Positions 31,902-43,295 are shown, numbered from the stretch's first letter. The stretch is DNA of 64,000 nucleotides from Pseudoips prasinana (GCA_951640165.1 OX621266.1:2232001-2296000), one strand, 5' to 3'. Made by a program: numbers and translations. Notes: generated from the sequence alone by a model not told the origin.

Positions 31902-32257
31902 AAGTATGTACCTAGTAACTTCCACTATTTATAATAACTTAAATTATAATTATGACTAAATAAAACGTAATGATAGTAGCGCCGTTCATTGTAATGGGTA
32001 CAATACCAGCAACGAACAAAAGTGGATAAATAAATAAATAAAATCTATTTGTAAGACCCACACATAGATTTTCTGACTACGCTTGCCCTGCGTGTTCGAT
32101 AATTCCTCGTGACATAAGGACTTTAGAGTCATATTGAGAAACCCATTGGCTGTGATTTGTGCCTAGACGCAAGCGTTAAGCAGGTCCAGCCCAATCTGAC
32201 TTCAGTCTGGTGGTCTTTCTGCCAACATAAGCTTATTGGATTTTGTACATATGTGCT

Positions 32258-32477
32258 GTGCCTCGGAGAGCACGTAAAGCCGTCGGTCCTGTACCTGACC
32301 TCTTTCCGGTCGTGTCGATAGGCGTCCCATCGGATCATGAAAGTGATGCAATAGAAAGTGTTCCTTTGTTTGCGCACACACTTGAGCACTATAATATGTG
32401 CCGCACAGATGGCTAATCTCTGTTGAGACTGGCCGCCGTGCCCGAAATTCAAGTAGGAGGCCATTATTATTATTACT
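32258..32477 (+). mobile_element. SINE-A, 5'-truncated
   Basis: Begins at GTGCCTCGGAGAGCACGTAA, continues GTCCTGTACCTGACCTCTTT and ends GGCCGCCGTGCCCGAAATTC with an ATTATTATTATT tail. The tRNA-like head is missing. Confidence 0.85.
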
Positions 32478-32514
32478 TAAGTTAACTTAGTTAAGAGCAA
32501 TTAATGACAATTAT

Positions 32515-32566
32515 AGCCCCTGGACTGCAGTGGAAGTTTTTTGGCTGATATGATGATGATATTACT
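32515..32566 (+). mobile_element. RTE LINE 3' tail fragment
   Basis: CCCCTGGACTGCAGTGGAAG then TTTTTTGGCTGATATGATGA, a decayed terminal RTE segment. Confidence 0.55.
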
Positions 32567-32857
32567 ACTTCTATTCGTTACTAACTGTGCCCGCAACTTC
32601 GTCCGCACATTTTGACTCCGTAAATGTTACATCAGAATATCTCTAATATTTTGTTTCTTGTAGCAAACTTCTAAAATAAAATAACAATCACATAAACCTT
32701 ACATATGCAGAAAATCTTTAATTTTTACAAACATGGAGTGTTATATTAATATATTTCAAATCCACAGCCTAAAAAATAAGATTCAAGTTTCTAGCTCTAA
32801 AAATGACGATACTTCCATTCAACTTTTAATCCCCTCCTTTCACACCCTTACAACCTA

Positions 32858-34512
32858 GCTAATGACATTAAACCATATAATCAAGGGTACACCGACACTG
32901 ACTGGATGACTAATTCTCCATTGCATTCATTTGCTATGTTAAAAACCGGTGTAGAGGAAGTGGAAGCAATCCTTATGTCTCTAAAAAGTGATTCCGCTTC
33001 TGGATGGGACAACATCCCTACCAAGTTGCTAAAGAGATATAAAAATGTACTTGTCCCTCATCTAACATATATATTTAATCTCTGTCTTAGCACAAGTACA
33101 TTCCCATCCTATCTCAAAAAGTCTATCGTGCAACCTATACACAAAGGTGGGGATAGAGATTGTGTTAACAACTATCGACCTATTGCAATCCTTCCATCGG
33201 TATCTAAGATATTAGAGAGGCTCATTAATAAAAGACTGATTGCCTATCTTGAAGACAAACATCTTTTATCTAGAAATCAATTTGGTTTCAGAAATAAAAA
33301 ATCTACTAATGACGCAGTTTTAGATCTTACAAATCATGTAGCCACACAAATAGATAAACAACAAAAGGTACTCTCAATTTTCTTAGATCTAAAAAAAGCA
33401 TTTGACACAGTCTCTTTTCCCATACTGTTATCTAAATTGCAATTGCTCGGTGTTCGTGGACTCCCACTGCAAATCTTTAAAGACTACCTCAGCAATAGGA
33501 CCCAATGTGTTAAAATTCAGGACTGCAAGAGTGATGAACTCCCAATTACATTTGGAGTCCCACAGGGCAGTGTGATTGGCCCAACGTTATTTCTAGTCTA
33601 CGTTAACCAACTCTGTAACCTAACCCTCACAAATGGTAAAATAATAGCCTTCGCGGATGACACTGTGCTAACTTTCTCGGGCAGTTCCTGGCAAGAAACG
33701 TTTGAAGTAGCGCAAGAAGGTCTTAACACAGTCATGAACTGGTTGTCAACCACTTACTAACCCTAAATATCGACAAAACGAAAATTATAACATACACCCT
33801 TCGCCAATCAACACAGCCTCCTGATACACTAGCACTAACAGCTCATGCATCCTCAATCATACACACGAATTTTATAAATTGTCCTTGCCCTAAACTTGAA
33901 CGCGCCTCTAAACTCAAATATTTGGGCATCACTATTGATCACAACCTTACCTTTACTGATCATATAGAGACACTAATTACACGAATGCGTAAAATGATAT
34001 TTATTTTTAAAACCCTTCGTCATATCGCTGAGGCCCGCCTTGTTAAAAGAGTCTACGTATCACTGTCTCAATCCATTTTAACCTATTGCATATCAGTTTG
34101 GGGAGGGGCACAAAAGACAGCAATGTTGAAATTAGAAAGAGCCCAAAGAGCCATTTTAAAAGTGAGTACTTTCCGACCATTTCTCTTTCCAACGGAAGAA
34201 CTGTACAAGTCTTGTGAAGTACTTACAGTGAGGCAACTTTTTGTAGTTAATATAATACTCCTACAACATAAAAACACGCCTTTTCATGAAATTACCAAGC
34301 GCCGCAAGGACTTGGTTTGTGACACATTTCAAAGCAACTTCTCTTTTACACAACGCTTTTTCTGTTATTTAGGACCCAATCTTTATAATAAAATAAACAA
34401 GAAACTGAGCATTTACCCTCTCTCTTTACATGCATGTAAAGAAGCCGTCACAAAACTACTGCTAACAATGAATTATCAAGAAACAGAACAATTATTACAG
34501 CAAGTTTCCTAA
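32858..34512 (+). pseudogene. LINE reverse transcriptase with one frameshift
   Basis: The first part is open from 32858 (ANDIKPYNQGYTD) to 33760. It has NNYRPIAILPSVSKILE, NQFGFRNKKST, IFLDLKKAFDTVS (catalytic D), FGVPQGSVIGPTLFL and IAFADDTVL (FADD). Near 33745-33760 the frame shifts by one base; the second frame continues LLTLNIDKTKIITYT and LKYLGITIDHNLTFTDHIE, through VYVSLSQSILTYCISVWGG, to the stop at 34512. No endonuclease remains because of 5' truncation. Apart from the shift the palm is intact. It belongs to the CR1/Jockey superfamily group; the clade is unsettled. Confidence 0.9.
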
Positions 34513-34529
34513 TACCACGCCCACTCACA

Positions 34530-34611
34530 TACGTAAACACTCATACGCACGCGCGCGCTCACAAACACACACCCACACACTGACATACACACACACACGC
34601 ACAAACACAAA

Positions 34612-34649
<38 letters not shown>
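34530..34649. repeat. (CA)n microsatellite
   Basis: CA-rich text becomes a pure CA run at about 34619-34649, inside the 3' UTR of the LINE. Confidence 0.9.
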
Positions 34650-34652
<3 letters not shown>

Positions 34653-35414
34653 TAATATAAGAGCTTTCTATTAACATCTATTATCTAATGTAAGTTTTTT
34701 TGTATTTTGTTCATATTATTACTTTTTCTCTTTTTATGTTAACTTTCACCCTATAAATAATAGATGAATAATGATGGAACTATATAAATAAAGTTGGGCC
34801 TAGCACCTTTAATACAAGTTGTCTCCGAATAACTTAGCTAAGGTGCTAGCCACCACACAGATTGCGAAGTATATTGTGACAAACAAACAATTTTATTATT
34901 TAAAAATGTATTGCATTTTACTGTACGCAACTATTATTGTTATAGTTTTATGTTATGTGGTGAAATAAACTATTATCTTATCTTATCTTATCTTATCTTA
35001 TCTTACAACCCTTTTTTGCACTAAAAAGCAGCCTATGTCCTTTCTCGGGCTCTAGACTATCTATGTAGTGTCAAATTTAATTTAAATCTGTTCTGTAGTT
35101 TTGGGTGAAACAGACAGACTGACAAAATTACTTTTGCATTCATTAGTGAGGATTATACTCTATGGGGTTTAATACTATATTGACACAAAGATCGTTGGTA
35201 TTTGGAAATACGAGTACTTTACTGGAAATACTGGTTCTAGACGCCGACCAACAACGTGATATCAACACAGTGCTTGAGAGCTGGTTTCTCAGATTGGTCA
35301 CTCGTTAGAGCTATGTCCGACCAAGTGTAAGAAAGTAATATAATCATAGACGATGTGAATTAGGCAGCGGCTTTAGGGCGTGCGTCTTTCTTCTGTAGTA
35401 ACTTTTTTATTTTT

Positions 35415-35490
35415 CAGATTTAAGAGTCAGCAAACAAGTGTTGCTTACCCTTACCCCCACCCCGATGACCTCTGTTAAAGGTGTCAATTA
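35415..35490 (+). repeat. Repeat E internal fragment
   Basis: TTTAAGAGTCAGCAAACAAG and CCCCACCCCGATGACCTCTG match the middle of repeat E. The rest of 35160-36470 is AT-rich with no feature I can support. Confidence 0.55.
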
Positions 35491-36472
35491 GTATTTGCTT
35501 ATAATTATTTTATTGTTAACATTTTTAGTTGTGATGTGGGTACCATTCCTAAATTAAATGAATTTATATTTAATTTGTTGGCGGTTTCCAAAACACCGAT
35601 GACATACTTACGGCTCCAACGATTTTAATAATTTACACGTCTCTGAAAAACCTTTTGGCGAACACGGCTAGTCGAGCTCTGTCAGCCAGGTACTTAAAAT
35701 AAAAAAGCTAGCTATAGCTATATATAGCTAGGATTGAATAATGGACTACAATTTATTCTTCCCCTCAGTATTATAAGCTGGTCTGCTATAATATTTGAAG
35801 CACGTTTCTGAGTTCAATTAGTTCATAAAAATACTTTGCTGTGATAAATGGATGGACGGAAGGCTAGGAGACAAAAGATGATTAATATTCCGCGATACCC
35901 TGTTTGTCTACGTCCGCAATATTTGTTATACTATGCAATATAACCAGTACTTGTTTACGACTAGAAATATATTACACACATTTTTTTCGTTTTTTTTAAT
36001 GGGTACTATGTTTGATTCTGATTTGCTCCGAATGCACCGACTATCGAGTGAGTTGCACAATAGAAGCATTGGACCGAGCCTCGACTCCTACTCCGTTTTA
36101 CATACTTAGCTACTGCATTTCAGGTATGTTGTGCAAATAATTCTGTCTTTGGACTCAGTCCAAATTGAATTCATTTTTGGCACATTATTTTAAAATATAT
36201 ACCTATAAATAATATATAAGTCTTTCGCTTAAGGTATTAGGTTTTCTTGCTTGCTCAAATCATCATATATTTTGTGAAATTAATATTATTTCTAGGTACA
36301 TATAGATATTTAGGTACACGGATTGTAGAAAATAATTTACAATAAGATGTATTTTATAACAGTAACGATATTTCAGTATATATATATATATTTATATATA
36401 TACAAACCAGCATTATAGGTATCCAACGGCTGGTCATAATGTCATAAAATTGCATTCTTAAGCTTAATAAAT

Positions 36473-36723
36473 AATAATATCCTGGGACATTATTTACACA
36501 TGGCCATCTGATCTCAAACTAAACAGAGCTTGTACTATTGAAACCAGATGACTGATATAAGCACTAAATATACTGCTTGTTTATAAATATATACATATAT
36601 AGATAACACCACACAGGCTCAGAACAAACAAACATGTCCATGCACTCAAATATCTGTCCTCGGTGGGGATCGAACCCCCGACCTGAAAGGCATGTATTTA
36701 CCAAAAACGCCAACCGACCCGTC
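36473..36723 (-). mobile_element. SINE-B, near full length
   Basis: Starts with AATATCCTGGGACATTATTT (reverse of the 3' end) and ends GCCAACCGACCCGTC (reverse of the head), with GGGGATCGAACCCCCGACCT as the B box complement. Confidence 0.88.
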
Positions 36724-37074
36724 AAACTAGAAAGCTGAAAGAGGCTTTATAAGTTTGGAACTAACTTATAAAACCAGCATCAGAAGTAATTAATTAATCC
36801 ATGAAGAGACCTCTCTACATTTTTTGTATTCATTTTCCGTACCCTGTTAATAAACTTCTTAAGTACGGGCTGCAATCTGTTCGGAAGTTAAGTTAGCTTC
36901 ATTGCCTCCTTTAATGTAGTGTTGGAGTAATTAAGTTAGTTAACTTCTAAGTTAGCTTGTCCGTGCAGCAATTTGATAAATCGGTTTGGAATAGTATCTA
37001 TTGTTCTGTAGTATAATGAGTCGTAGTGAGGTTGGATGTCGTTAAGCAACCTGATAGTTGGGATTGCCTCGTTG

Positions 37075-37628
37075 GTCTAGCGGTAGCGTGTTCACCCGTA
37101 GAGGACGAGGTCCTGGGTTCAAATCCCGGGTCGGGCCACAAAGTGATTATAAGACGTTTCTGTAAAAAGTAAAAATTCTCAGCATCAGCCCGAAGTCTGG
37201 GAGTTGGCGGTATTATACCCCCGTGCCTCGGAGAGCACGTAAATCCGTCGGTCCTGTACCTGACCTCTTTCCGGTCGTGTCGCTAGGCGTCCCATCGGAT
37301 CATGAGAGTCATGGAAAAGAAAGTGCTCCTGTGTTTGCGCACACACTTTTGCACTACAATCCTACTAATATTATAAAGGCGAAAGTTTGTGAGTGTGTGA
37401 CTGTGTATGTTTGTTACTTCTTCATGTCTTCACGTCTAAACGGCTGGAGAGATTTTAATAAAATTTGGTATGGAGTTAGCTGAAACATATAGGCTATATA
37501 ATTAATAAACTTTAACGCGGGTAAAACCGCGGGGTACATATAGTATAATATATTAATTCATTTATAGTGTCGTATAATCTCTATTAAAACTGGCCGCCGT
37601 GGCTGAAATTCGCCTAGAGGACATAATT
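37075..37628 (+). mobile_element. SINE-A, full length, interrupted by a Helitron
   Basis: The head TTGGTCTAGCGGTAGCGTGT and GGTTCAAATCCCGGGTCGGG, the body GTCTGGGAGTTGGCGG and CGGTCCTGTACCTGACCTCT, then a break at 37360. The 3' end ACTGGCCGCCGTGGCTGAAA resumes after the insertion. It closely matches the uninterrupted copy at 50483-50854. Confidence 0.88.
37361..37545 (+). mobile_element. Lep1-like Helitron inside SINE-A
   Basis: Starts CCTACTAATATTATAAAGGC and ends TTAACGCGGGTAAAACCGCG with ACATATAGT, where CTAGT is expected. It is non-autonomous, with no Rep/helicase sequence. Confidence 0.75.
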
Positions 37629-38017
37629 GAATATAGCTACTTGTAATATAGAATTTTATTTTGTATGTTAGCTAACATTTTTTACCAGAATATGGCCGTT
37701 ATATAGCACCGTTTGGATAGGAGAAATTACACTGCCAATGTATTACTTGCCTCCAACAATTTGTAAGGAAATCTAATGTTTAACGTACGTTTCAGTGTTT
37801 ATTTATTTATCATAATAAAACAATAAAATATAGTATAATCAAACATTAATCTAATGAATATTACCTAATCAAATTAAAACAAAGTGTTAAAGGACTTGTA
37901 CAAACTACGGCCTGTAATAGACAAAAGTTTAATTCTCTTTAAAAAAGAAATTATAATATTTAAAATCTTTCCATGCCTTTCATTTCCTTGTACAAGGTGG
38001 GAATAAAGATTTCAAAT

Positions 38018-38446
38018 TTTAAAAGTTATTAATTTTTTTTTTTTTATATATTTTTTGCCCTCTTTGGGCAGGCTAAGGTCTGTGACCATACCGCCTCGTC
38101 TTCAGTTGTAATATTTCTGTTTCAAAGTCAGTCAGTCATGTCCGTCACGTCCGTCACAGTCATGTCCATCACGTCCGTCACAGTCAAGTCATAGTCCTAC
38201 CCCAGTAAAGCAGTGGAGACTTTACTAGAGGCTTCTATGGAGTTTTGGTTTCAACACGGAAAATCACAATTCACGGCAATATCGCACTTTCCTCCACTTG
38301 TGTACGTTGTCGAAGATGTTATGTCTAAAAATCCACCATATTTACACATAAAAACTCGAATTTACACCAGTTTTTGAAAATAAAACATAGCCTCGATGCG
38401 TCCTTTTCCGCGTTGGCGCCAAAACTCTTTAAAAGTTATTAATTTT
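38018..38446 (-). mobile_element. 391-bp retroposon with 19-bp target duplication
   Basis: TTTAAAAGTTATTAATTTT is present at 38018-38036 and 38428-38446. Between them, poly-A (as T's at 38037-38045), a GCCCTCTTTGGGC hairpin and a 24-bp tandem motif (CATGTCCGTCACGTCCGTCA, twice with variation) precede a 5' edge GAGTTTTGGCGCCAAC. No ORF. It is a non-autonomous or internally deleted retroposon; the poly-A and 3' hairpin suggest a Jockey-type partner. Confidence 0.88.
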
Positions 38447-38817
38447 ATTCAGGCATTCGTATTTTTTTAATAAACTGTGTTTTAGGGTCTGGCTGCTTTG
38501 GTCTTTTGAGCCGCTGGGGAAATATTTATTTTTCCAGTCGAGAATTAATTAGTACATGTCATTGTCAGAGGTGTTATGATTTAACTCTATTGAAACCTGC
38601 ATTTTTTCGTTAATATTATTATCCTCAATCCGTTCCGTAGTTAAACACAAAGTAACCGATATCTTAAAAGTATATTCCTTATGTGACTTAAATTTAAAAA
38701 CTGGGCCCAAACATTAAAATTGGAATAAAAGTAAAATATAGAAAAACTCAGGGACTTAACAATTTTAATAGATAGAATTATTTTTTTATAGATGTTCAAC
38801 TTTATCTCGTGAACATA

Positions 38818-38878
38818 AGGTTCACTTTCTATGGTCAATTTGATAGATTGGGTATTTTGATGAGCTGGCGTCTGCACA
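38818..38878. mobile_element. Short MITE copy 4 (right half only)
   Basis: AGGTTCACTTTCTATGG and GATGAGCTGGCGTCTGCAC match the right half of the MITE at 42873-43014, with more changes than the other copies. Confidence 0.65.
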
Positions 38879-39071
38879 AGGTAATGCGATCAAATGTGAT
38901 TCCAATCTGGATGGCAAACAAAATGCAAAAGTCCAAATAAAAGGATAATATTAGCCAATAATTTATTATTGGACGTATCTAATCAAGGTTATTTGTATTC
39001 ATCATCCACATATACCCATACGTTTGCTAATTGTAATGGGTATTCGTATTGGCAATCAATTGAACCAGTTC

Positions 39072-39109
39072 AATATTTGGTATATATTATAAAATATATA
39101 CCAAATATT
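39072..39109. repeat. Perfect 17-bp palindrome
   Basis: Arms 39072-39088 and 39093-39109 around ATAA; AT-rich. Confidence 0.8.
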
Positions 39110-39264
39110 AGCTAATATAGCTACATTATTAGCGGGTAACATATTAATACTATTTAAAAAAAATGAATTACCCTAGGAATCTATTATATAAGTGTCAAAA
39201 ATGGGTACTGCTAACAATGTTTAAGTACACCGACAATTGCCCTCTTAAATAATCCCTATTATTG

Positions 39265-39385
39265 TCCATTGTTTGGTTGTCTGGAAGATCACATGTTAGT
39301 GATAAGACCGCCATTTGTATACTTTTCAATATGCTCCTGTACTGTATGATTTTAATATTGGTGTACAATAAAGAGTTAATCTATC
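39265..39385 (+). mobile_element. LINE 3' end
   Basis: GGTTGTCTGGAAGATCACAT, GTGATAAGACCGCCATTTGT and GTGTACAATAAAGAGTTAAT then a CTATCTAC repeat. This resembles LINE 3' UTRs I recall from Lepidoptera; the clade is not assignable. Confidence 0.55.
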
Positions 39386-39484
39386 TACCTATCTATAAAA
39401 GTAGTACTTTTTATTACTCGTTACCCACAAACGATCCATGAGATCTATCTTTATATTTATAATCAGAGGGCGACAAACAAACAA

Positions 39485-39715
39485 GTGGGTCACCTGGTGG
39501 CAAGTGATCACCACCGCCCTTGGACACTGACAACACCAGAGGAGTCGCGAGTGCGTTGCCGACCTGTAAGAGTCACCAAACAAGTGCTGCTGGCCTTTCC
39601 CCCCACTCCAATGAGATCTGGCGACCTTACTCACACGCAGAAACACAACATTAAAATTATTATGGAATGTCTTCTGTAAGGTGGGAGTACTTTCCCAGTC
39701 GGGCTATTATATCTA
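39485..39715 (+). repeat. Repeat E, near full length
   Basis: GGGTCACCTGGTGGCAAGTG, GTGCGTTGCCGACCTGTAAG and GGCGACCTTACTCACACGCA align to 25630-25860. Confidence 0.8.
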
Positions 39716-39810
39716 TTATAATTATGTCACAATAACCGCATTTTGTTCAAATCAATCGACCAAAACGCGTCAAAATCAACTACCTACAGTCTCGCATACA
39801 GTAGTTTAAC

Positions 39811-39935
39811 TTATTTATTTTCATTTATTTAAAATTCATGCACATATCAGTACAAAAGCGGATTGCTGCGGACTTAATGCCTAAGGCATTTTCTCCCTTG
39901 TCAACCTTAAGGTGGTGCAGAGATAACAACTTACT
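39811..39935 (-). mobile_element. 3' UTR block of the 26-29 kb LINE family
   Basis: TTATTTATTTTCATTTATTT (tail) then GCGGACTTAATGCCTAAGGC and TCAACCTTAAGGTGGTGCAG. Confidence 0.7.
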
Positions 39936-40019
39936 ACCTGAGAATAAAAAAAAATGTCGTCCTAGTCAAAATTTGGCTACGGCGGCCAGTATCAATAGAT
40001 ACTTGCCAGATATATCCAA

Positions 40020-40053
40020 AAATATATCCCGCATAGACATGCGGGATATATTT
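40020..40053. repeat. Perfect 15-bp palindrome, AGAC loop
   Basis: AAATATATCCCGCAT and its exact complement around AGAC, at the edge of a SINE-A copy. Confidence 0.8.
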
Positions 40054-40180
40054 ACTGCACAAATGTGTGCGCAAACACAGTAGCACTTACTATTCCATCA
40101 TTGTCATGATACGATGAGACGACTAGCGGAACGACCGGAAAGATGCCAGGTGTGTTCGGGCTGATACTACCGCGCTAGTG
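40054..40180 (-). mobile_element. SINE-A fragment
   Basis: GTGTGCGCAAACACAGTAGC, GATACGATGAGACGACTAGC and GTGTTCGGGCTGATACT; body only, no head. Confidence 0.7.
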
Positions 40181-40593
40181 TTGGTGCGACGACTTGATGC
40201 TTAGCCAGAGATTTTCATTTCCCCTCACATTATATCCCGTATATATATCCACAAAAATAGCCAAAAAATGTGTTAGAATTCGATATTTATATATTCTATC
40301 AGTAGAAAATCATAAGATTGTATCCTATATTTCCTATTACATGTAATATAAAATGTATTCAAAACGTAAATTCGAATAAGTTACTTGACAAAATGGTTTA
40401 TTTATATCTGTAATCTAATTTTTTTCAGGTAAGCAAAGGAATGGATGACCAGATTTCAGGTAACTCACAATTTCAAAAGCGGGCAAGTGCATGTCAGACC
40501 ACGCTTAGTATAACTGCGTCTTCGACAGGAGTAACATGCGTATTACAAAGTGGTTTTTCAATCAGAAGTACTTAACATCTGGTTTAAATATGC

Positions 40594-41984
40594 TTTCAAA
40601 GTCAAAGTCAAAGTAACTTTATTCCGTAAAAATTTTACATTTATGTGGAATCGTCATATTTTTTTTACCCTACCGTGCAGTGCATGACGTGGCAGCTACT
40701 GAGAAACACTGCCAGAAAACTCAGTAAGAATCCTTTTTTAAAATAAAATATACTTAAGATTAATTACAATCATGTGTGTTGACTCAGAACAACTCCATCC
40801 CAAGCACTTTTATCACTTAAATAATCAGAAATTTTGTAATATGCCCTGCTACACAATTTGGCTTTAATAATTCTTTTAAACTTATTCGTAGACAATTCTC
40901 TAATATCATTGGAAAGTTTGTTATAGAATCTTATAAAAAGAGTTACTTATTTTGTGGAGACGGGTAGTATGCAATATGAGATTATTTTTATATCTAGTAT
41001 TTACATTATGTGTATCGCTCCTTTTACAGAAGGAATCGATATTTTTATGCACATATAGTAAGTTTTCACATATATACTGAGATGGTACAGTTAGAATGTT
41101 GACCTCTTTGAATTTTTCTTTTAGAGACACTCTCGGGCCAAGATTATAGATAGCTCTTACAGCTCTTTTTTGCAGTATAAATATGGTGTTAATGTCAGCA
41201 GAGCTACCCCAGAGAAGAATTCCATAGGACATTACACTATGAAAATAACTGAAATAAACCATTCTAGCTGTGACAACATCAGTCAGCCGTCTAATAGTTT
41301 TCACTGCATATGCTGCAGAACTTAATTTGCCGGACAGTTTTTCTATTTGTGGGCTCCATTGTAGCTTTGAGTCAATAGTGATACCTAAGAACACAGTCGA
41401 TTCAACAGGGTCCAACCTAGCTCCATTAAGTTGTACATTGGTTGTCGCCAGTTTCACATTCGGTGTAGTGAATGTAATGACTTTAGTTTTCTTATCATTA
41501 AGCACAAGATTATTGGCATTAAACCAATGAACAACTTTAGAGATTGCATCATTAACATCGTCAAAATTGCTTAATTGTCGGTTTATTTTGAACGTCAGGG
41601 AAGTATCATCTGCAAACAACACAATCTCATGCTTATCCCTTATATAGTAAGGTAAGTCATTTATATAAATTAAAAACAAAAATGGGCCAAGAATTGACCC
41701 CTGTGGGACGCCCATTACCACTGGAGATCCCGAAGATATTTTACCGTTTATTTCGACCTTCTGAATTCTATTGCCCAAGTAAGAAGTCAGAAGTTCGAGA
41801 GCCTTGTTCCTAATACCGTAGTGGTGTAATTTTCTGATATGATGAACGCAATGGAACGCTTTGGACAAATCGCAAAAGATACCTAATGCATCTTGCGAGT
41901 CTTCCCACACCGCGAATATACTTTTTAATAAGTTGACCCCTGCATCTATGGTTGAACAACCCTTTGTGAATCCAACCCTTTATT
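40594..41984 (-). mobile_element. 5'-truncated CR1-superfamily LINE with (CTTTGA)n tail
   Basis: Covers the reverse transcriptase fragment at 40921-41984, a ~310-bp 3' UTR and the terminal repeat TCAAAGTCAAAGTCAAAG (plus reading, 40595-40612). The 5' break at about 41984 abuts a separate repeat (41985-42209). Confidence 0.85.
40921..41984 (-). pseudogene. LINE reverse transcriptase fragment
   Basis: The frame runs upstream of the first Met to FTKGCSTIDAGVNLLKSIFA at about 41980. Motifs: GIFCDLSKAFHCV (catalytic D kept; expected SKAFDCV), MGVPQGSILGPFLFLIYIND, and IVLFADDTSL (FADD). The thumb has FLGITIDSKLQWSPQIEKL, and the C-terminal region ends HKISNSFYKIL. Between HCVHH and IRKL a few residues seem missing compared with the usual DCVDHxxLxxKL, an in-frame deletion close to the active site. 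There are no internal stops. The endonuclease is lost. Confidence 0.88.
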
Positions 41985-42209
41985 TTTAGGGTTCCGTCGC
42001 CGTAGGGAGACGACCGATCCTTATCACTAAGCATCCGTTATCTATCTGTCTGTCATTGAAATAATGAAACTGTGAAACATCTGAATTCCTATTGCCAATA
42101 CAACAAATACAAATAATAAATCAAATGAGCTTTGTTTGATGACTTACAATCGTCTACAATGGTATGGAACTCTGCGATTTTGAGTCAGACTCGCACTTGA
42201 CCGGTTTCT
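41985..42209 (-). repeat. Common lepidopteran repeat (GGTTCCGT ends)
   Basis: On the minus strand it starts AAACCGGTCAAGTGCGAGTC and ends CGACGGAACCCTAAAAATAA. A longer relative is at 59217-59590. The ends contain GGTTCC/GGAACC, so it may be a DNA-element remnant. Confidence 0.65.
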
Positions 42210-42539
42210 ACTATATCTATGTCATACAACATTTGAGCACCAATAGTTTTCAAGATTTACAACGGACAGACAAACCGACTTCGCAAAATTGTATGGTTTC
42301 CGTGGTGAACTATCGAAATAACATTTATTTACGATTTATCAGAGAGATGACCTTTAACGGAGACATGGATTTAAAGTTGCCACCTCCATAGGCTCTAGAT
42401 CTATTAACCCAACATCTAAATCCTAGGTAGCGCTAGGCACGTAGGAGGAAGTACCTCTGTAGCTCACAGAATAGACACCCGCTAATAGCCTTGTAATTTC
42501 CCATTTAATGCGTCGAGAACTGACAGGCGTGAGATATGT

Positions 42540-42815
42540 ATCATGGAACATGAAAATATACAATATCGAGCCCTTAAAGCGGGAAATATTGGCAGCACAA
42601 CGACCGGAATGACGAGGCAAATACGCGTTTTCCAGGAGCAGCGAAAATATAAGCTTGATACAAAACGCGATAAACTGAAAGCCCAAAAACCCGCGACTAT
42701 TCAAAACAAATATCTTAATGGGAAACTCACGTGCGCTCAATGCGCTCGACAATTTACTAAAAAGATTGGCTACGGCAGCCATTTTCGAGAACACCAACGC
42801 CGCGCGCCGTAGTAA
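42540..42815 (+). pseudogene. Probable LINE C-terminus with a C2H2 finger
   Basis: The frame encodes TRQIRVFQEQRKYKLDTKRD and ends LTCAQCARQFTKKIGYGSHF then REHQRRAP. This is Cys-x2-Cys-x12-His-x3-His, the spacing of a C2H2 finger. A (K/R)IG-x-x-SH-x-R-x-H finger closes the polyprotein of several insect and flatworm LINEs. With no other finger and no host exon structure, I infer a LINE remnant; a small host zinc-finger exon is the alternative. Confidence 0.5.
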
Positions 42816-42872
42816 GTAGTAGTAGAGAATTAAAATCGGTTGGACAAATCATCATCAATGTTGTAGACTAAG

Positions 42873-43014
42873 GTACAGAGGCCAGCACATCCAGCTAACC
42901 CCAATCTGTCAAATTTCTTATATAGATTTTCAACTTTATCACATAAGCATAAGTTTCACTTTCAATTGGGGAAATTTGACAGATTGGGGTAGCTTGATGT
43001 GCTGGCGTCTGTAC
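42873..43014. mobile_element. Short MITE copy 2, full length (142 bp)
   Basis: Both terminal arms are present: AGGTACAG at the left and CTGTACCT at the right. Inner arms TAACCCCAATCTGTCAAATT and AATTTGACAGATTGGGGTAG pair. The centre TTCAACTTTATCACATAAGC is shared with copies 1 and 3. No coding capacity. Confidence 0.9.
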
Positions 43015-43119
43015 CTACAATGATATTTTACAATGAGTTGGTCCTTAAGCTTATTTGCCGACAGCAGGATGAAATAAAAGAATAAAGGATAAAAATATTT
43101 AGAAATTCTATCCCATCCT

Positions 43120-43295
43120 ACTTCCTATTAATATTCTACCTAGTAATATTAAAATTGTGAAACTTTGTGAGGATAGACGGATGTTTATATTATTATTTCT
43201 AGCATATACTACTGAACGAATTTTGATGAAAATTAAAAGTAATATAGCTTATACATCCGAATAACACATGCTACAATTTATAAAGATTTTGTATA
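43120..43295 (+). mobile_element. Lep1-like fragment
   Basis: AAACTTTGTGAGGATAGACG, ACTACTGAACGAATTTTGAT and CCGAATAACACATGCTAC resemble the interior of Lep1-type elements. No terminal hairpin is seen. 43296-44060 holds nothing I recognise. Confidence 0.5.

Larger units (their letters stand above)
32856..35001 (+). mobile_element. 5'-truncated LINE with 9-bp target duplication
   Basis: CTTACAACC occurs at 32847-32855 and 35002-35010. Inside, coding sequence is in frame from 32858. The ORF is followed by a (CA)n tract (34530-34649), a hairpin (34799-34857) and a (CTTAT)n 3' tail (34975-35001). Non-LTR elements of the CR1 superfamily often end in such short tandem repeats rather than poly-A. 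Confidence 0.88.
32580..35155 (+). repeat. Older lepidopteran repeat split by a LINE
   Basis: The left part 32580-32855 starts AACTGTGCCCGCAACTTCGT and the right part 35002-35155 contains GCAGCCTATGTCCTTTCTCG and TTTGGGTGAAACAGACAGAC. I recall these as the beginning and end of one common repeat. The LINE 32856-35001 lies between them. Confidence 0.7.

Noticed and set aside
34975..35005. Telomeric repeat
   Set aside because: The unit is CTTAT, not the insect TTAGG, and it sits at the 3' end of a LINE.
36010..36130. Possible exon ending in CAG/GTATGT
   Set aside because: The splice-like string is common by chance and no coding frame or homology supports it.
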